Numbered from the stretch's first letter, positions 26,741 to 35,874 are shown. The stretch is DNA of 53,358 nt from Syntrophobacteraceae bacterium (GCA_025454175.1 JALOOX010000016.1:1-53358), one strand, 5' to 3'. A program made the numbers and translations. Notes: generated by a model not told the origin, from the sequence alone.

Positions 26741-27574
26741 ATGCTGCAGGTGAACCATTCCCCCACAAGGAATCCGTATCTCGCCCAGAAGGCCCACCGA
26801 AGGCTCCTGCCTCATGAGAAGGAAGAGATCATACTCCAGCACTGCCCTTTGGTGAAATTCATGGCCCTCAGGCTGGTTTCCAGACTGCCCAACAACGTCC
26901 AGACCGACGACCTCTTCAACGCCGGGGTCATTGGCCTCATCGATGCCATCGAGAAATACGACCCGACCCAGGGCATCCAGTTCGAGACCTATGCCAAGAT
27001 CAGGATCCGGGGAGCCATGCTGGATGAAATCCGCTCCATGGACTGGGTGCCGCGCTCCCTGCGTCAGAAGGGCCACAGCCTGGAAAAGGCCAGCTCCGCC
27101 CTGGAGCAAAGACTGGGACGGAATCCGACGGATGAAGAGGTCGCCTCGGAACTGGGCGTGACCATGGACGAGTACTTCGGACTTCTCGACGAGGTCAAGG
27201 GCATCTCCGTCATGCCCGAGGACATCCAGGATGCCATCCAGGAAAACAGGAGCCTGCGCCTGGTGGCGCCGGAATCCGACGAGCCCTTCGTCCACCTGCA
27301 CCGCTCGGAGCTCAAGGAGCACCTGGCATCGGCCATCAAGACCCTGCCGGAAAAGGAGCAGCTGGTCCTGTCTCTCTACTACTACGAAGAGCTGACCATG
27401 AAGGAGATTGGCGCCGTCATGGGCTACACGGAGTCCAGGATCTCCCAGATCCACACCAAGGCGGTTTTGCGTCTGCGGACAAAGCTGGCCCGCAAGCTCA
27501 GGCGGGACGATCTGCCCGAGCACATCAACTTCGGAGACGGCAGCCTCTCGTGGAAGACAACGGCCAAGGCCTGA
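26741..27574 (+). CDS. fliA: RNA polymerase sigma-28 factor FliA
   Basis: A 277-residue flagellar sigma factor. Region 2 includes LVSRLPNNVQTDDLFNAGVI and FETYAKIRIRGAMLDEIRSM, with the FliA-specific DWVPRSLRQK. Region 4 has LPEKEQLVLSLYYYEELTMK and the HTH IGAVMGYTESRISQIHTKAV. It would read the three TCAAG-N15-RCCGA sites at 33973, 37514 and 52492, and be held by FlgM (36894-37190). It is 24 bases after flhG. Confidence 0.97.
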   Translation: MLQVNHSPTRNPYLAQKAHRRLLPHEKEEIILQHCPLVKFMALRLVSRLPNNVQTDDLFNAGVIGLIDAIEKYDPTQGIQFETYAKIRIRGAMLDEIRSMDWVPRSLRQKGHSLEKASSALEQRLGRNPTDEEVASELGVTMDEYFGLLDEVKGISVMPEDIQDAIQENRSLRLVAPESDEPFVHLHRSELKEHLASAIKTLPEKEQLVLSLYYYEELTMKEIGAVMGYTESRISQIHTKAVLRLRTKLARKLRRDDLPEHINFGDGSLSWKTTAKA

Positions 27575-27609
27575 CGATATCCTTGCCGGATTGAGCACAA
27601 GTCTGAGAC

Positions 27610-28371
27610 ATGTTCAATAAGTCCGATGGCATTCCTGAAGATCATGAGCCTGGCGCGGAGACGCCCGGACGCAAGGAGGCGTCCCTTTCCGACGGTTGGG
27701 ATATGGGAGGGCCTCTCGGCTTCGACGCTGGTCCGGAGAGTCAGTCGGGCGGCATGTCATTCGATTTCGAGGGATTCGAAAAGCCTTCATCCTCTCTCAC
27801 CCTGGACGATTTCGAGGGCGAGCCCGAACCTTCCTCAAGCGGATCGTCTCCCGAAGCCGTCATGCGGCCAGATGGGCTCGCGGATGAATCCCCGTCCTTC
27901 AAGGCCGGCGAACTAAACAAGGGAAAACGACGGAAGAAGCTCATCCTGGCCATATCGGTCGCCGCCTGCATCGGGATAGCGGCCGCCATCGCCGTTCCGG
28001 CTTACAAGGCCATGAAGCCCAAGAGGCCCGCCCTCCTCGGGAAAACGAACATTCGACACTCGCTGATTGTTCCCGAATTCCAGGATGAATTCGCTTTTCT
28101 CGTTCTGGCCACGTCAGAAAAGGACAAGAACCTGATAAACATTCGATTGAGCTTTGTTTTTTCAGCTTCCAACGCCTTCGAGCAGTTCTCGGAGCACGCC
28201 ACGATCTACCGGGAGGCCGTTTACCAGTATCTGCTGCGCGCACGTCCGGCCAAAAACTCTCAGAAGCTCTGGCAGGGCATCCTCGAAAAACAACTCACGG
28301 AATACCTGAAACAGGTCTTCCCCGGGAGCGGAATTCAAACCATTCGGGTCGCCCACTGGGAAAGACTTTAG
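27610..28371 (+). CDS. FliL-like single-pass membrane protein with acidic N-terminal tail
   Basis: A 253-residue protein not recognised by name. Residues 1-108 are acidic and rich in Ser, Gly, Pro and Glu, probably disordered and cytoplasmic. KRRKK (106-110) precedes a transmembrane helix at about 111-130. The periplasmic part has SLIVPEFQDEFAFLVLATSE, RLSFVFSASNAFEQFSEHAT and IYREAVYQYLL. That order of a beta strand, a ring-like helix and a repeated strand recalls the FliL domain, though similarity is weak. It is the 36-base neighbour of fliA. It may act beside FliL at the motor, but this is inference. Confidence 0.65.
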   Translation: MFNKSDGIPEDHEPGAETPGRKEASLSDGWDMGGPLGFDAGPESQSGGMSFDFEGFEKPSSSLTLDDFEGEPEPSSSGSSPEAVMRPDGLADESPSFKAGELNKGKRRKKLILAISVAACIGIAAAIAVPAYKAMKPKRPALLGKTNIRHSLIVPEFQDEFAFLVLATSEKDKNLINIRLSFVFSASNAFEQFSEHATIYREAVYQYLLRARPAKNSQKLWQGILEKQLTEYLKQVFPGSGIQTIRVAHWERL

Positions 28372-28392
28372 CAAAGGCATACGGGCAGCTCC

Positions 28393-28872
28393 ATGCAATT
28401 CATCCTGGATTGGTTTCTGGGCAACTCCAATATGATCAGCGCTCTGCAGGTGGCCCTGGACCTCCTGGTGATCGCCCTGCTGCTCTATCACTTCACCAAG
28501 CCCCCCAGCAGGCATGAAGCCGCCGAAACCCTCGTGGATTCCCTCCAGCAGGTCATCGGCGAGACCCGCCAGATTTCAGAAGCCTTCGACAGGAATCTGC
28601 AGGAGAGGCAGGAGCTCATTAAAGGGCTGCTTCGAGCCTTGGACCAGCAGGTCAATGAGGCACAAGCGGTGTGCAGGAAGCTCGAAGGTTTGCGGAAAGA
28701 CATGGATAGAGTCTCAAGCACTCAGATCTCGGCGTTTGCATCGGCCGAGAGCCAGGACATCCTGCGGCTGGCCCGTGCCGGCATGGACGCCAGGGCCATT
28801 GCCAACAGGCTCGAGAAGCCCATAGGAGAAGTGGAGCTGATCCTCAACCTGGCCAGAATCTCCACCGGATGA
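28393..28872 (+). CDS. DUF2802-type membrane-anchored coiled-coil protein
   Basis: A 159-residue protein. A hydrophobic segment (about 15-35) anchors it in the membrane, a coiled coil follows (about 40-110), and the C-terminus has an HTH-like pattern (ILRLARAGMDARAIANRLEK, then GEVELILNLARI). This layout is the DUF2802/YlxH-linked family that often follows fliA in flagellar operons; its function is unknown. A 189-base gap after it carries a sigma-54 promoter at 29016 and a hairpin with arms GAAGCCG and CGGCTTC (28987-29007). Confidence 0.7.
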   Translation: MQFILDWFLGNSNMISALQVALDLLVIALLLYHFTKPPSRHEAAETLVDSLQQVIGETRQISEAFDRNLQERQELIKGLLRALDQQVNEAQAVCRKLEGLRKDMDRVSSTQISAFASAESQDILRLARAGMDARAIANRLEKPIGEVELILNLARISTG

Positions 28873-29015
28873 CATCCCCAAAGCCCAGGCGGCAATTCCA
28901 CAAACAAGCCCCCCGGCAAATCTTGCCGCATCCCCGATAAAGGTTTCAAGGCTCTCGACCGCGGCTCTTCCGATCACGGAGCATGGGAAGCCGGCCCAGG
29001 CGGCTTCGGGATCCA

Positions 29016-29031
29016 TGGCATTCACCTTGCT
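29016..29031 (+). promoter_or_regulatory. Sigma-54 (-24/-12) promoter of the flgF operon
   Basis: TGGCATTCACCTTGCT has GG at 29017-29018 and GC at 29029-29030. Expected start of transcription is near 29042, just before the AAGGAG at 29048-29053 that serves flgF. The leader is therefore very short, unlike those of the other sigma-54 sites here. Confidence 0.8.
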
Positions 29032-29061
29032 TATCCTTGAATCCCGAAAGGAGTGGTGGCA

Positions 29062-29739
29062 ATGAAGATCGGCTTCTATGCGGCAGCCCTTGGCGCCTTT
29101 GAACAGGGAAAAAGGCTGGATGTGATCTCCAACAACCTCGCCAATGCAGCCACCCCGGGCTACAAGCGGGATTCGGTTCACTTCAGGGACTTCATGTTTC
29201 AAAGCACCTATCCTCGCCTCGATCAGGGAAAGATCGCCCAGACGGGCAACCCACTGGACATAGCCCTGAGCGGAGCCGGCTACCTGCGCGTTCAAAGCGA
29301 CGAGGGAATCCTCTACACCCGGGCGGGCAACCTCCGGCTCAACCGGGAGAATGTCCTCGTAACACAGGAGGGCTGGCCCGTGCTCGGAAAAGGCGGCCCC
29401 ATCACCCTGGAAAAAGCGGATTTCCGAGTCGAACAGGGTGGTCAGATATTTGACGATAATGCGGAGGTGGATACCCTGGATATCGTTCAATTCCCTCCCG
29501 AAGCTCGCCTGGAAAAGGCGAGAAACGGCTATCTCAAGCCTTCCCAGGGGGCTGCTGCTCCGCTTCCCGCCGAGCAATGCATCGTGCAGCAGGGCGCCCT
29601 CGAAGAGCCGAACTTCGACATCGTCCAGGAAATGACGCAGTTGATCGAGACCACAAGGTTATTCGAGGCTTATCAGAAAACCCTTCGCATGCACGAAGAA
29701 CAGGATGCGAACATAACGACGAAGCTCGGGAATCCCTGA
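29062..29739 (+). CDS. flgF: Flagellar distal rod protein FlgF
   Basis: A 225-residue rod protein with the SNNLANAATPGYKRDSVHF motif near residue 28-46 and the C-terminal ATTRLFEAYQKTLRM-type helix (here IETTRLFEAYQKTLRM). ATG 29062 is chosen because AAGGAG (29048-29053) is 8 bases upstream. The frame extends to GTG codons at 29053 and 29056, which overlap that site. It precedes flgG by 46 bases. FlgF and FlgG differ here in the length of D1, and this is the shorter. Confidence 0.94.
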   Translation: MKIGFYAAALGAFEQGKRLDVISNNLANAATPGYKRDSVHFRDFMFQSTYPRLDQGKIAQTGNPLDIALSGAGYLRVQSDEGILYTRAGNLRLNRENVLVTQEGWPVLGKGGPITLEKADFRVEQGGQIFDDNAEVDTLDIVQFPPEARLEKARNGYLKPSQGAAAPLPAEQCIVQQGALEEPNFDIVQEMTQLIETTRLFEAYQKTLRMHEEQDANITTKLGNP

Positions 29740-29785
29740 GCCCGTCATGGGCTTGTTTCCCTTTTGAGCCTGACAGGAGTCCATC

Positions 29786-30568
29786 ATGATCCGAAGCTTA
29801 TGGACAGCGGCCACAGGCATGTCCGCGCAGCAGCTGAACATGGACGTCATCGCACACAACCTCGCCAATGCCAACACCACGGGCTACAAGCGCAGCAGGG
29901 CCAATTTCGAGGACCTGATGTACCAGACCATCACCCCTCCCGGCGCGGAAACCTCCAATGATGCAAAGGTGCTTGCGGGGATCCAGGTGGGAATGGGCGC
30001 CAAACCGACGTCGACCCAGAAGATCTACAGCCAGGGCAACTTCTCCCAGACGGGCAATCCGCTTGATCTGGCCATAGAGGGCAAAGGGTTTTTCAGGGTG
30101 CTCAGGGGAACCGAGGAAGCTTACACACGGGCCGGGGCATTCAAGCTGGACCCGGACGGCTTCCTGTGCGATGCCGAAGGCAATCGCGTTCAGCCCGAGA
30201 TCAGCATCCCCACGGATGCCGCATCGGTCAGCATAGATCCCGGCGGCACCATCACGGCGGTCGGTCAAACCGGGAACGTTCTGTCCACGCAAACCATGAC
30301 CCTCTATGACTTCCCCAATCCAACGGGTCTTCTGAACGTCGGCAAGAACTACTGCGTTCCCTCGGAAGCATCGGGCGATGCCGAATCCGGTGAGCCGGGC
30401 TCTGAAAACTTCGGAACCCTCCTTCAGGGGTTTCTTGAGAACTCGAATATCAACGTGGTCGAGGAGATGGTCAACATGATCATCGGCCAGCGGGCCTATG
30501 AAGCCAGCTCCAAGGTCATCAAGGCCGCCGATGAGATGCTTCAGCAGGCCAACAACGTTGTACGATGA
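29786..30568 (+). CDS. flgG: Flagellar distal rod protein FlgG
   Basis: A 260-residue protein, the usual size. N-terminal IRSLWTAATGMSAQQLNMDV and HNLANANTTGYKRSRANFED, the GFF motif in IEGKGFFRVLRGTEEAYTRA and the C-terminus VEEMVNMIIGQRAYEASSKV are all classical. It forms the outer part of the rod inside the P and L rings. It is 6 bases before flgA. Confidence 0.97.
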   Translation: MIRSLWTAATGMSAQQLNMDVIAHNLANANTTGYKRSRANFEDLMYQTITPPGAETSNDAKVLAGIQVGMGAKPTSTQKIYSQGNFSQTGNPLDLAIEGKGFFRVLRGTEEAYTRAGAFKLDPDGFLCDAEGNRVQPEISIPTDAASVSIDPGGTITAVGQTGNVLSTQTMTLYDFPNPTGLLNVGKNYCVPSEASGDAESGEPGSENFGTLLQGFLENSNINVVEEMVNMIIGQRAYEASSKVIKAADEMLQQANNVVR

Positions 30569-30574
30569 TGACCC

Positions 30575-31633
30575 ATGAAGACGGTTACTGAATCCGATAA
30601 ACATAACCAAGTGAGTGGAAGGAGCGAAGCCCGCTTTGTGATCCTGACTCATTGTCTGATCATCTTCCTGGCCGCGGGAATGAGCCTTGGGTCTTGGACC
30701 ACCTGCCTGGGCATGGAGCCCATGCGCGAGCTCCGAGCTCGGCCCGAGGTCTGGATCGAATCGGACCGGGTGAACATCCTGCATCTTTTCGAGGGAGAAA
30801 GACTGCCGGAGGAGTGGAGAAGCCTCATGGCCGGCATAGACCTTGGAGAGGCGCCCATCATGGGCCGGGAAAAGTTCATCGGCTCAGCCCCCCTGAGATC
30901 CTACCTGGAAAAGCTCATCGCATCTCAGGGTCTGGATCCGTCCCGGGTCATCATCGATCTCCCTCCGGACCAGGTCGTCCTCAAGAGGAAGACGAGTCGA
31001 ATCGCCCCCGGAGAGATCGAGGAGATCTACAGAAACCATATCCTGAACAACGCGCCCTGGCGACCCGAGGATCTGGAAATCAGCGGCATCACCCATTCAG
31101 GCCTGGCGGAGCTCCCGGCGGGCAAAGTCAGTCATGTCGTCGATGCCAATCCCCGGGAACGATACGTCGGGAACGTCATTCTGACCATTCACTTCCTTGC
31201 CGACGGCGGGAAGAAGCGATCCATCAGGGTCGCGGGAAAGGTCCAGCTGCACCGGGAAGTGGTCGTTGCAGCCCGCCCCCTGAGCAGGAACGATATCCTC
31301 ACGGAGCTTGACGTTCAGCTCCAGAGGATGCCGGTCGGCGAAAACACGGACCGCTATGCAACGAGGGTGGAGCAGGTGGTCGGCCGGCGACTGGTTCGCG
31401 ATGCGGAGCTCCATCAGTCGCTGATGCTGACCGACCTGGATTCACCGCTCATCCTCAGGAAAGGCGCTCCCGTCACCATTCTCTACGAGCAGCCAGGACT
31501 CAGAATCAGCGCCAAGGGCCAGGCCCGCGAAGACGGCGGGGCCGGCAAGGCCATTCGCGTTTTGAACACCCAGACCAACCGGACAGTCATTTCCGAGATC
31601 ATGGATGGCTCAACGGTTAGAGCGATACACTGA
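30575..31633 (+). CDS. flgA: P-ring assembly chaperone FlgA
   Basis: A 352-residue periplasmic protein. A hydrophobic stretch at about 22-43 (FVILTHCLIIFLAAGMSLGS) is a likely signal. The C-terminal SAF and ChapFlgA parts are clear: VVVAARPLSRNDILTELDVQ, VGRRLVRDAELHQSLMLTDL and a terminal VLNTQTNRTVISEIMDGSTV. It is longer than enterobacterial FlgA (about 220), with an extra N-terminal domain seen in other deltaproteobacterial-type FlgA. FlgA directs FlgI polymerisation around the rod. Confidence 0.92.
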   Translation: MKTVTESDKHNQVSGRSEARFVILTHCLIIFLAAGMSLGSWTTCLGMEPMRELRARPEVWIESDRVNILHLFEGERLPEEWRSLMAGIDLGEAPIMGREKFIGSAPLRSYLEKLIASQGLDPSRVIIDLPPDQVVLKRKTSRIAPGEIEEIYRNHILNNAPWRPEDLEISGITHSGLAELPAGKVSHVVDANPRERYVGNVILTIHFLADGGKKRSIRVAGKVQLHREVVVAARPLSRNDILTELDVQLQRMPVGENTDRYATRVEQVVGRRLVRDAELHQSLMLTDLDSPLILRKGAPVTILYEQPGLRISAKGQAREDGGAGKAIRVLNTQTNRTVISEIMDGSTVRAIH

Positions 31634-31653
31634 ACAACCTTTGGAGAATCGAC

Positions 31654-32433
31654 ATGCTCCCATTCCTATTTCACCATCGAAAACCAAGTTTATCCACTTC
31701 GAGCAAGAACCGGATCGCCGGCGTCGCGGCCCTGGTGCTCGCTCTCTTCTCCGGTCTCGCTGGATGCGCCACGGCGCCTCAAGCCCCGCCAACCGTCCTG
31801 GCTCCCCCTCCGCCACCCCCGATGACTCAGGCTCAGATGGCGCCCGTACAGGCGCAAGCCACCCGAGAGGCCCCCACGGGCTCCGTCTGGAACGAGAGCT
31901 CCGGCTCCCTCTTCCGGGACCACAGAGCCCGAAAGGTGGGCGATATCCTGACCATAACGGTGGTGGAGGAATCCAAGGGAACCAAGGAGGCCAGCACCAA
32001 GGCCAACAAGGACAAGTCCCTCGACGGCTCCTTCAAGTTCGGGGGGGTCAGCGCCGGCAACAGCGGCGCGAACAGCCCCGTCGGAGCGTTCTCGTTCGGG
32101 CCGTACCAGGGCCAGTTCAAGAACGATTTCACGGGCAAGGGCTCGACGTCCCGCACGGACTCCATGACAGCCTACATGACAGCCACTGTTGTGGATGTCC
32201 TCCCCAACGGCAACCTGCTCATCAGGGGCTCCCGCTGGACCAAGGTGAACGACGAAATGCAGCAGACGATCCTCGAAGGCATTGTCCGCCCCATCGATAT
32301 CAGTCGCAACAACACGATCCAGTCCCAACAGATCGCCGAGGCGAAAATCTTCCTCGTCGGCAAGGGACCCGTGAGCAAGCATCAGAAGCCAGGCTGGCTG
32401 AGCCAGTTCATAGACGCGGTCAACCCATTTTGA
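31654..32433 (+). CDS. flgH: L-ring lipoprotein FlgH
   Basis: A 259-residue outer-membrane lipoprotein. The signal has lipobox LAGC with Cys38, followed by a Pro-rich stretch (QAPPTVLAPPPPPPMTQAQM). FlgH motifs are LFRDHRARKVGDILTITVVE, then NGNLLIRGSRWTKVND and GIVRPIDISRNNTIQSQQIA. It is first of flgH-flgI-flgJ. Presence proves a didermic envelope. Confidence 0.95.
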   Translation: MLPFLFHHRKPSLSTSSKNRIAGVAALVLALFSGLAGCATAPQAPPTVLAPPPPPPMTQAQMAPVQAQATREAPTGSVWNESSGSLFRDHRARKVGDILTITVVEESKGTKEASTKANKDKSLDGSFKFGGVSAGNSGANSPVGAFSFGPYQGQFKNDFTGKGSTSRTDSMTAYMTATVVDVLPNGNLLIRGSRWTKVNDEMQQTILEGIVRPIDISRNNTIQSQQIAEAKIFLVGKGPVSKHQKPGWLSQFIDAVNPF

Positions 32434-32452
32434 TGAAATCAAGGCGTTCAGG

Positions 32453-33559
32453 ATGAAAAAGGGCCATTGGACACTTCTTGCTCTGCTGCTCCTGAGCAGT
32501 CTCTCACCCGGAGCTTCTGAAGCAACCCGGCTCAAGGATATCGCTTCGTTTCGGGGAACCGCGACGAACCCGCTCATCGGCTACGGCCTGGTGGTGGGTT
32601 TGAACGGGACCGGGGACAAGGATAAGACACAGTTCACCGTCAGCACCCTGGCCAATCTCCTCGACAACATCGGAATCCACGTGGACCCCGTTCAGGTGAA
32701 GGTCAAGAACGTCGCCGCCGTCATGGTCACGTCCAAACTGCCGCCTTTTTCACGGGTGGGAGCCAGAATCGATGTGCAGGTCTCGTCCATCGGAGATGCC
32801 AAGAGCCTGGAGGGAGGTACCCTGCTCATGACTCCTCTCAAGGGACCCGATGGCAGGACCTATGCCGTCGTGCAGGGACCCATCTCGACGGGGGGATTCA
32901 GCGCGGGGGGCCAGGGTGGATCGACTGTTCAAAAGAACCATCCCACCGTTGGCACCATCAGCGGCGGCGCAACCGTCGAGCAGGAGATCCCGATCCAATA
33001 CGATGACCTGAGCCACGTGGATCTCGTGCTGAAGACCCCTGACTTCACCACCGCCAACAAGGTCGCGGCGGGAATCAATGCCGTTTTGAACGGGCAGTAT
33101 GCCAGGGCCGTGGACGCGGCGAGCATAAAGCTCCAGATTCCCGAAGGCTACGGAGATCGAATGGTGGAGATGTTCTCTCGCCTGGAGAACATGGAGGTGC
33201 AGCCCGACATGGTCGCCAAGGTGATCATCAATGAGCGAACCGGCACCATCGTGATGGGTGAGCACGTCCGTATCTCCCCCGTGGCCATTGCCCATGGGAG
33301 CCTCACCGTTCAGGTGACCAAGAGGGCCAACGTCTCGCAGCCCCTGCCGTTCAGCGAGGGCAGGACGGTCGTCACCTCTGAAAGCGAAGTGGATGTGAAA
33401 GAGGAGCAGGCATCGCTGGCCTTGATTGGGGGCGGAGTGACTCTTGGACAGGTGGTCCAGGGAATCAACGCCATCGGGGCGACGCCCCGCGATTTGATCA
33501 ATATCCTTCAGGCCATAAAGGCTGCCGGTGCCCTGCAGGCCGAGCTGGAAGTCATTTAG
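32453..33559 (+). CDS. flgI: P-ring protein FlgI
   Basis: A 368-residue periplasmic ring protein with a signal peptide (1-24, ending in GASEA). Family marks are TRLKDIASFRGTATNPLIGY, VVGLNGTGDKDKTQFTVSTL and GGVTLGQVVQGINAIGATPR. It has the usual size. ATG 32453 precedes MKKGHWTLLALLLL, a standard signal. Confidence 0.97.
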   Translation: MKKGHWTLLALLLLSSLSPGASEATRLKDIASFRGTATNPLIGYGLVVGLNGTGDKDKTQFTVSTLANLLDNIGIHVDPVQVKVKNVAAVMVTSKLPPFSRVGARIDVQVSSIGDAKSLEGGTLLMTPLKGPDGRTYAVVQGPISTGGFSAGGQGGSTVQKNHPTVGTISGGATVEQEIPIQYDDLSHVDLVLKTPDFTTANKVAAGINAVLNGQYARAVDAASIKLQIPEGYGDRMVEMFSRLENMEVQPDMVAKVIINERTGTIVMGEHVRISPVAIAHGSLTVQVTKRANVSQPLPFSEGRTVVTSESEVDVKEEQASLALIGGGVTLGQVVQGINAIGATPRDLINILQAIKAAGALQAELEVI

Positions 33560-33641
33560 ACTGCATGCCATCCCCGGGTGCGGGGAATTCCTGAACGCCC
33601 GGCCAGGGCTTCGACCAGAAATCATGCGGAAAGGCTGCAAA

Positions 33642-33980
33642 ATGAGTATTGAGAGAACAACCATGAGCCCCTCGATTCCACCCGATACACATGATCGGGA
33701 ATTGGACAGGAAACGACTCAAGGAAGCCTGCCAGGACTTCGAATCCTGTTTGACGCGCATCATCCTGAAATCGATGGGCGATAGCATCATGCGGGCCGAA
33801 GAACCCGATCAGGCCAGGGAAACCTACGAAACCATGTTTCGCGAAACCCTGGCCGGCGAGCTCTCTCGACATACCACGGGCGGAGTGGCGGACCTTCTCT
33901 ACCATAAATTGTCTCCGCTCATACCCGACACGCCCCGGACGGACACGCCGCCCCCTGAAGGGCCTGTGCCCGTCAAGTAA
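33642..33980 (+). CDS. flgJ: Rod-binding protein, FlgJ N-terminal domain only
   Basis: About 112 residues. It matches the rod-cap half of FlgJ (KEACQDFESCLTRIILKSMG, then YETMFRETLAGELSRHTTGG), but there is no muramidase domain. This stand-alone form is common outside the gammaproteobacteria; a separate lytic enzyme must open the wall. AAAGG at 33630-33634 selects ATG 33642; the upstream in-frame ATG at 33624 has no ribosome site. It ends the flgF operon. Confidence 0.88.
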   Translation: MSIERTTMSPSIPPDTHDRELDRKRLKEACQDFESCLTRIILKSMGDSIMRAEEPDQARETYETMFRETLAGELSRHTTGGVADLLYHKLSPLIPDTPRTDTPPPEGPVPVK

Positions 33981-34000
33981 ACCAGACATCAAGCCGATAG
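33973..34000 (+). promoter_or_regulatory. Sigma-28 (FliA) promoter of flgN-flgK-flgL
   Basis: TCAAGTAA (33973-33980), 12 bases, then GCCGATAG (33993-34000). The E. coli consensus is TAAAGTTT-N11-GCCGATAA, and the -10 matches 7 of 8. The -35 is built from the stop of flgJ. The same core occurs upstream of the flgM and flaG units. Confidence 0.75.
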
Positions 34001-34045
34001 AGCAAATGAGGAATCATTGCAGTTAGGGAAGAAAGGAAACGGTCC

Positions 34046-34522
34046 GTGGAGTCAATGGAGCCTAACAAGCATCAAGGTGGTTCCCTCGATGGGAAAGAGG
34101 TCTTCCCGCATCGTGAGGCGAGGGAGAACATAGAGGATTGCGAGGCCAAGGCGGAGCGGCTTTTCGAGCTTCTCGTCGCGGAGTCCAAGGCTTTGAGACG
34201 GTTTGATTCGGGTCTTCTGCTCCAACTGGTCTCCCGGAAGGAATACTGCCTCGGTGTCCTTTGGGAATCCATGCGGTCATTGAAGGAACATCCGACACAG
34301 GGCGGGCCGCCCGAGGATTCCGGAAGGCTCACAAAGCTCAAGGGGCTTCTGTCCGAAATCAATCGGTTGAACAGGGCCAATGCGGTCTTCATCGAGGGTG
34401 CGCTGGAGCACTGCCAGGACCTCCTCATGACTCTCATGCCCACGGTCTACGGCCAAACCGAGGGAAGTCCCTCCCACCGGTTCCTTGACTGCAGAGGCGT
34501 TACCCTCAAGAAGAAAGCCTAA
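34046..34522 (+). CDS. flgN: FlgK/FlgL export chaperone FlgN
   Basis: A 158-residue helical protein with the FlgN pattern: an N-terminal helix pair (ERLFELLVAESKALRRFDSG) with RKEYCLGVLWES and a C-terminal amphipathic helix that binds substrates. It directly precedes flgK, its client. AAGGA at 34033-34037 fits GTG 34046 (8-base spacing) better than ATG 34055. Both give nearly the same product. Confidence 0.82.
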   Translation: MESMEPNKHQGGSLDGKEVFPHREARENIEDCEAKAERLFELLVAESKALRRFDSGLLLQLVSRKEYCLGVLWESMRSLKEHPTQGGPPEDSGRLTKLKGLLSEINRLNRANAVFIEGALEHCQDLLMTLMPTVYGQTEGSPSHRFLDCRGVTLKKKA

Positions 34523-34525
34523 GCC

Positions 34526-35860
34526 ATGGCAGGTTTGAACGGAACGCTGGAAATCGCCAAGAAAACCCTGCTGAACACCCAGGTCTTTATCCAGACTACG
34601 TCGCACAACATCGCCAATGCGGACAACAAGGCGTATGCGAGACAGAAGGTGGTGCAGGTCACAAGCCATCCTCAATTGACGAGGGCCGGCTGGCTGGGCA
34701 TGGGGGCCTCGGTTGAGCGAGTCATCCAGCAGCGGGATCATTACCTCGAGCAGAGGGTGCTGGAGAGCAGATCCCAAAGGTCGCTCCACGAGACTGAGGC
34801 GGCCCAGCTTCGCATGGCCAGCGGCTACCTTGCCGATGACGGCGAATCAGGCATCTCTGGGGCGCTGGGCAAGTTCTGGAGTGCATGGGATGCTCTCAAC
34901 CAAAATCCCGGCGGCGCTTCCGAGAAGACCCTGGTGGCGGAAGGAGCGCGCAATCTTGCGGAGCTCATCCGCGGCACCACCACCCTTCTGCAGAATCAGG
35001 CCAGCTCCATCGAAGGGAATATCCAGGAAAAAGCCTCCAAGGCGGGGACTCTGTTGACGGATATTGCCAACTACAACAAGGAAATCTCCATCACCGAGCT
35101 CCGTGGAGATCAGCCCGCCAACGATCTGAGAGACAAGCGCTACCAGGCCGTTCTCGACTTGGCGGACCTCATCCCCATCAAGTACAGCGAAGAGACCGAC
35201 GGCACTCTCACCGTCACGCTCCTCGGGTCATCGCCCGAGGTCGAGCTGGTCAGCGGGAGCACGGCGGCGTCAGTGGCCTATGATGGAGTCGGACATGTCC
35301 TGACCATAGACGGTCAACCCGCATCCTCTCCGCCGGGTGGACAGATCCAGGGCCTCCTGGCGGCGCTGAATGAAATCGGTATTCCGCCGGGAAGCATCCC
35401 AGCGGACCCGGACGGTCCTTCCGTTTCATACCTGGACCGCCTGAACGCCCTTGCGAGCTCCCTCATCTCCGAAGTGAACGCCGCACATGGCTCACCCGTA
35501 TTCACCGGGTCAGGCGCCGCGGACATCCAGCTGGACGGCAGCTTTGTGGCCGACGGCAACGCCGCGCTGGCTGTGGCGGAGCTCCAGCACAAGTCTTCCA
35601 CCGTGGGAACCGATACTTTCGAGAAGTACCTGGCAAACCTGCAAAACCGCATTGGACTGGGAATCGAGAGAGCCGAAAACCAGCAGGCGTTCCATGCCTC
35701 CCTCGAAGTACAGCTCCAGTCCGAGCAGCAGTCGATCTCTGGAGTTTCCATTGATGAGGAGATGGTGGATTTGCTCAAGAACCAGCAGATTTACCAGGCT
35801 GCCGCCAAGATCGTTCAGGCTACGGCAGAAATGCTCAATACCGTCGTCAACATGGTTTAG
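34526..35860 (+). CDS. flgK: Hook-filament junction protein FlgK (HAP1)
   Basis: A 444-residue axial protein, shorter than the E. coli protein (547), with a reduced middle domain. N-terminal QTTSHNIANADNKAYARQKV and C-terminal VSIDEEMVDLLKNQQIYQAA with TAEMLNTVVNMV are hallmark segments. It is 3 bases from flgN and 14 from flgL, so it is part of the late unit. Confidence 0.95.
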   Translation: MAGLNGTLEIAKKTLLNTQVFIQTTSHNIANADNKAYARQKVVQVTSHPQLTRAGWLGMGASVERVIQQRDHYLEQRVLESRSQRSLHETEAAQLRMASGYLADDGESGISGALGKFWSAWDALNQNPGGASEKTLVAEGARNLAELIRGTTTLLQNQASSIEGNIQEKASKAGTLLTDIANYNKEISITELRGDQPANDLRDKRYQAVLDLADLIPIKYSEETDGTLTVTLLGSSPEVELVSGSTAASVAYDGVGHVLTIDGQPASSPPGGQIQGLLAALNEIGIPPGSIPADPDGPSVSYLDRLNALASSLISEVNAAHGSPVFTGSGAADIQLDGSFVADGNAALAVAELQHKSSTVGTDTFEKYLANLQNRIGLGIERAENQQAFHASLEVQLQSEQQSISGVSIDEEMVDLLKNQQIYQAAAKIVQATAEMLNTVVNMV

Positions 35861-35874
35861 TCAAAGGGTTCACG

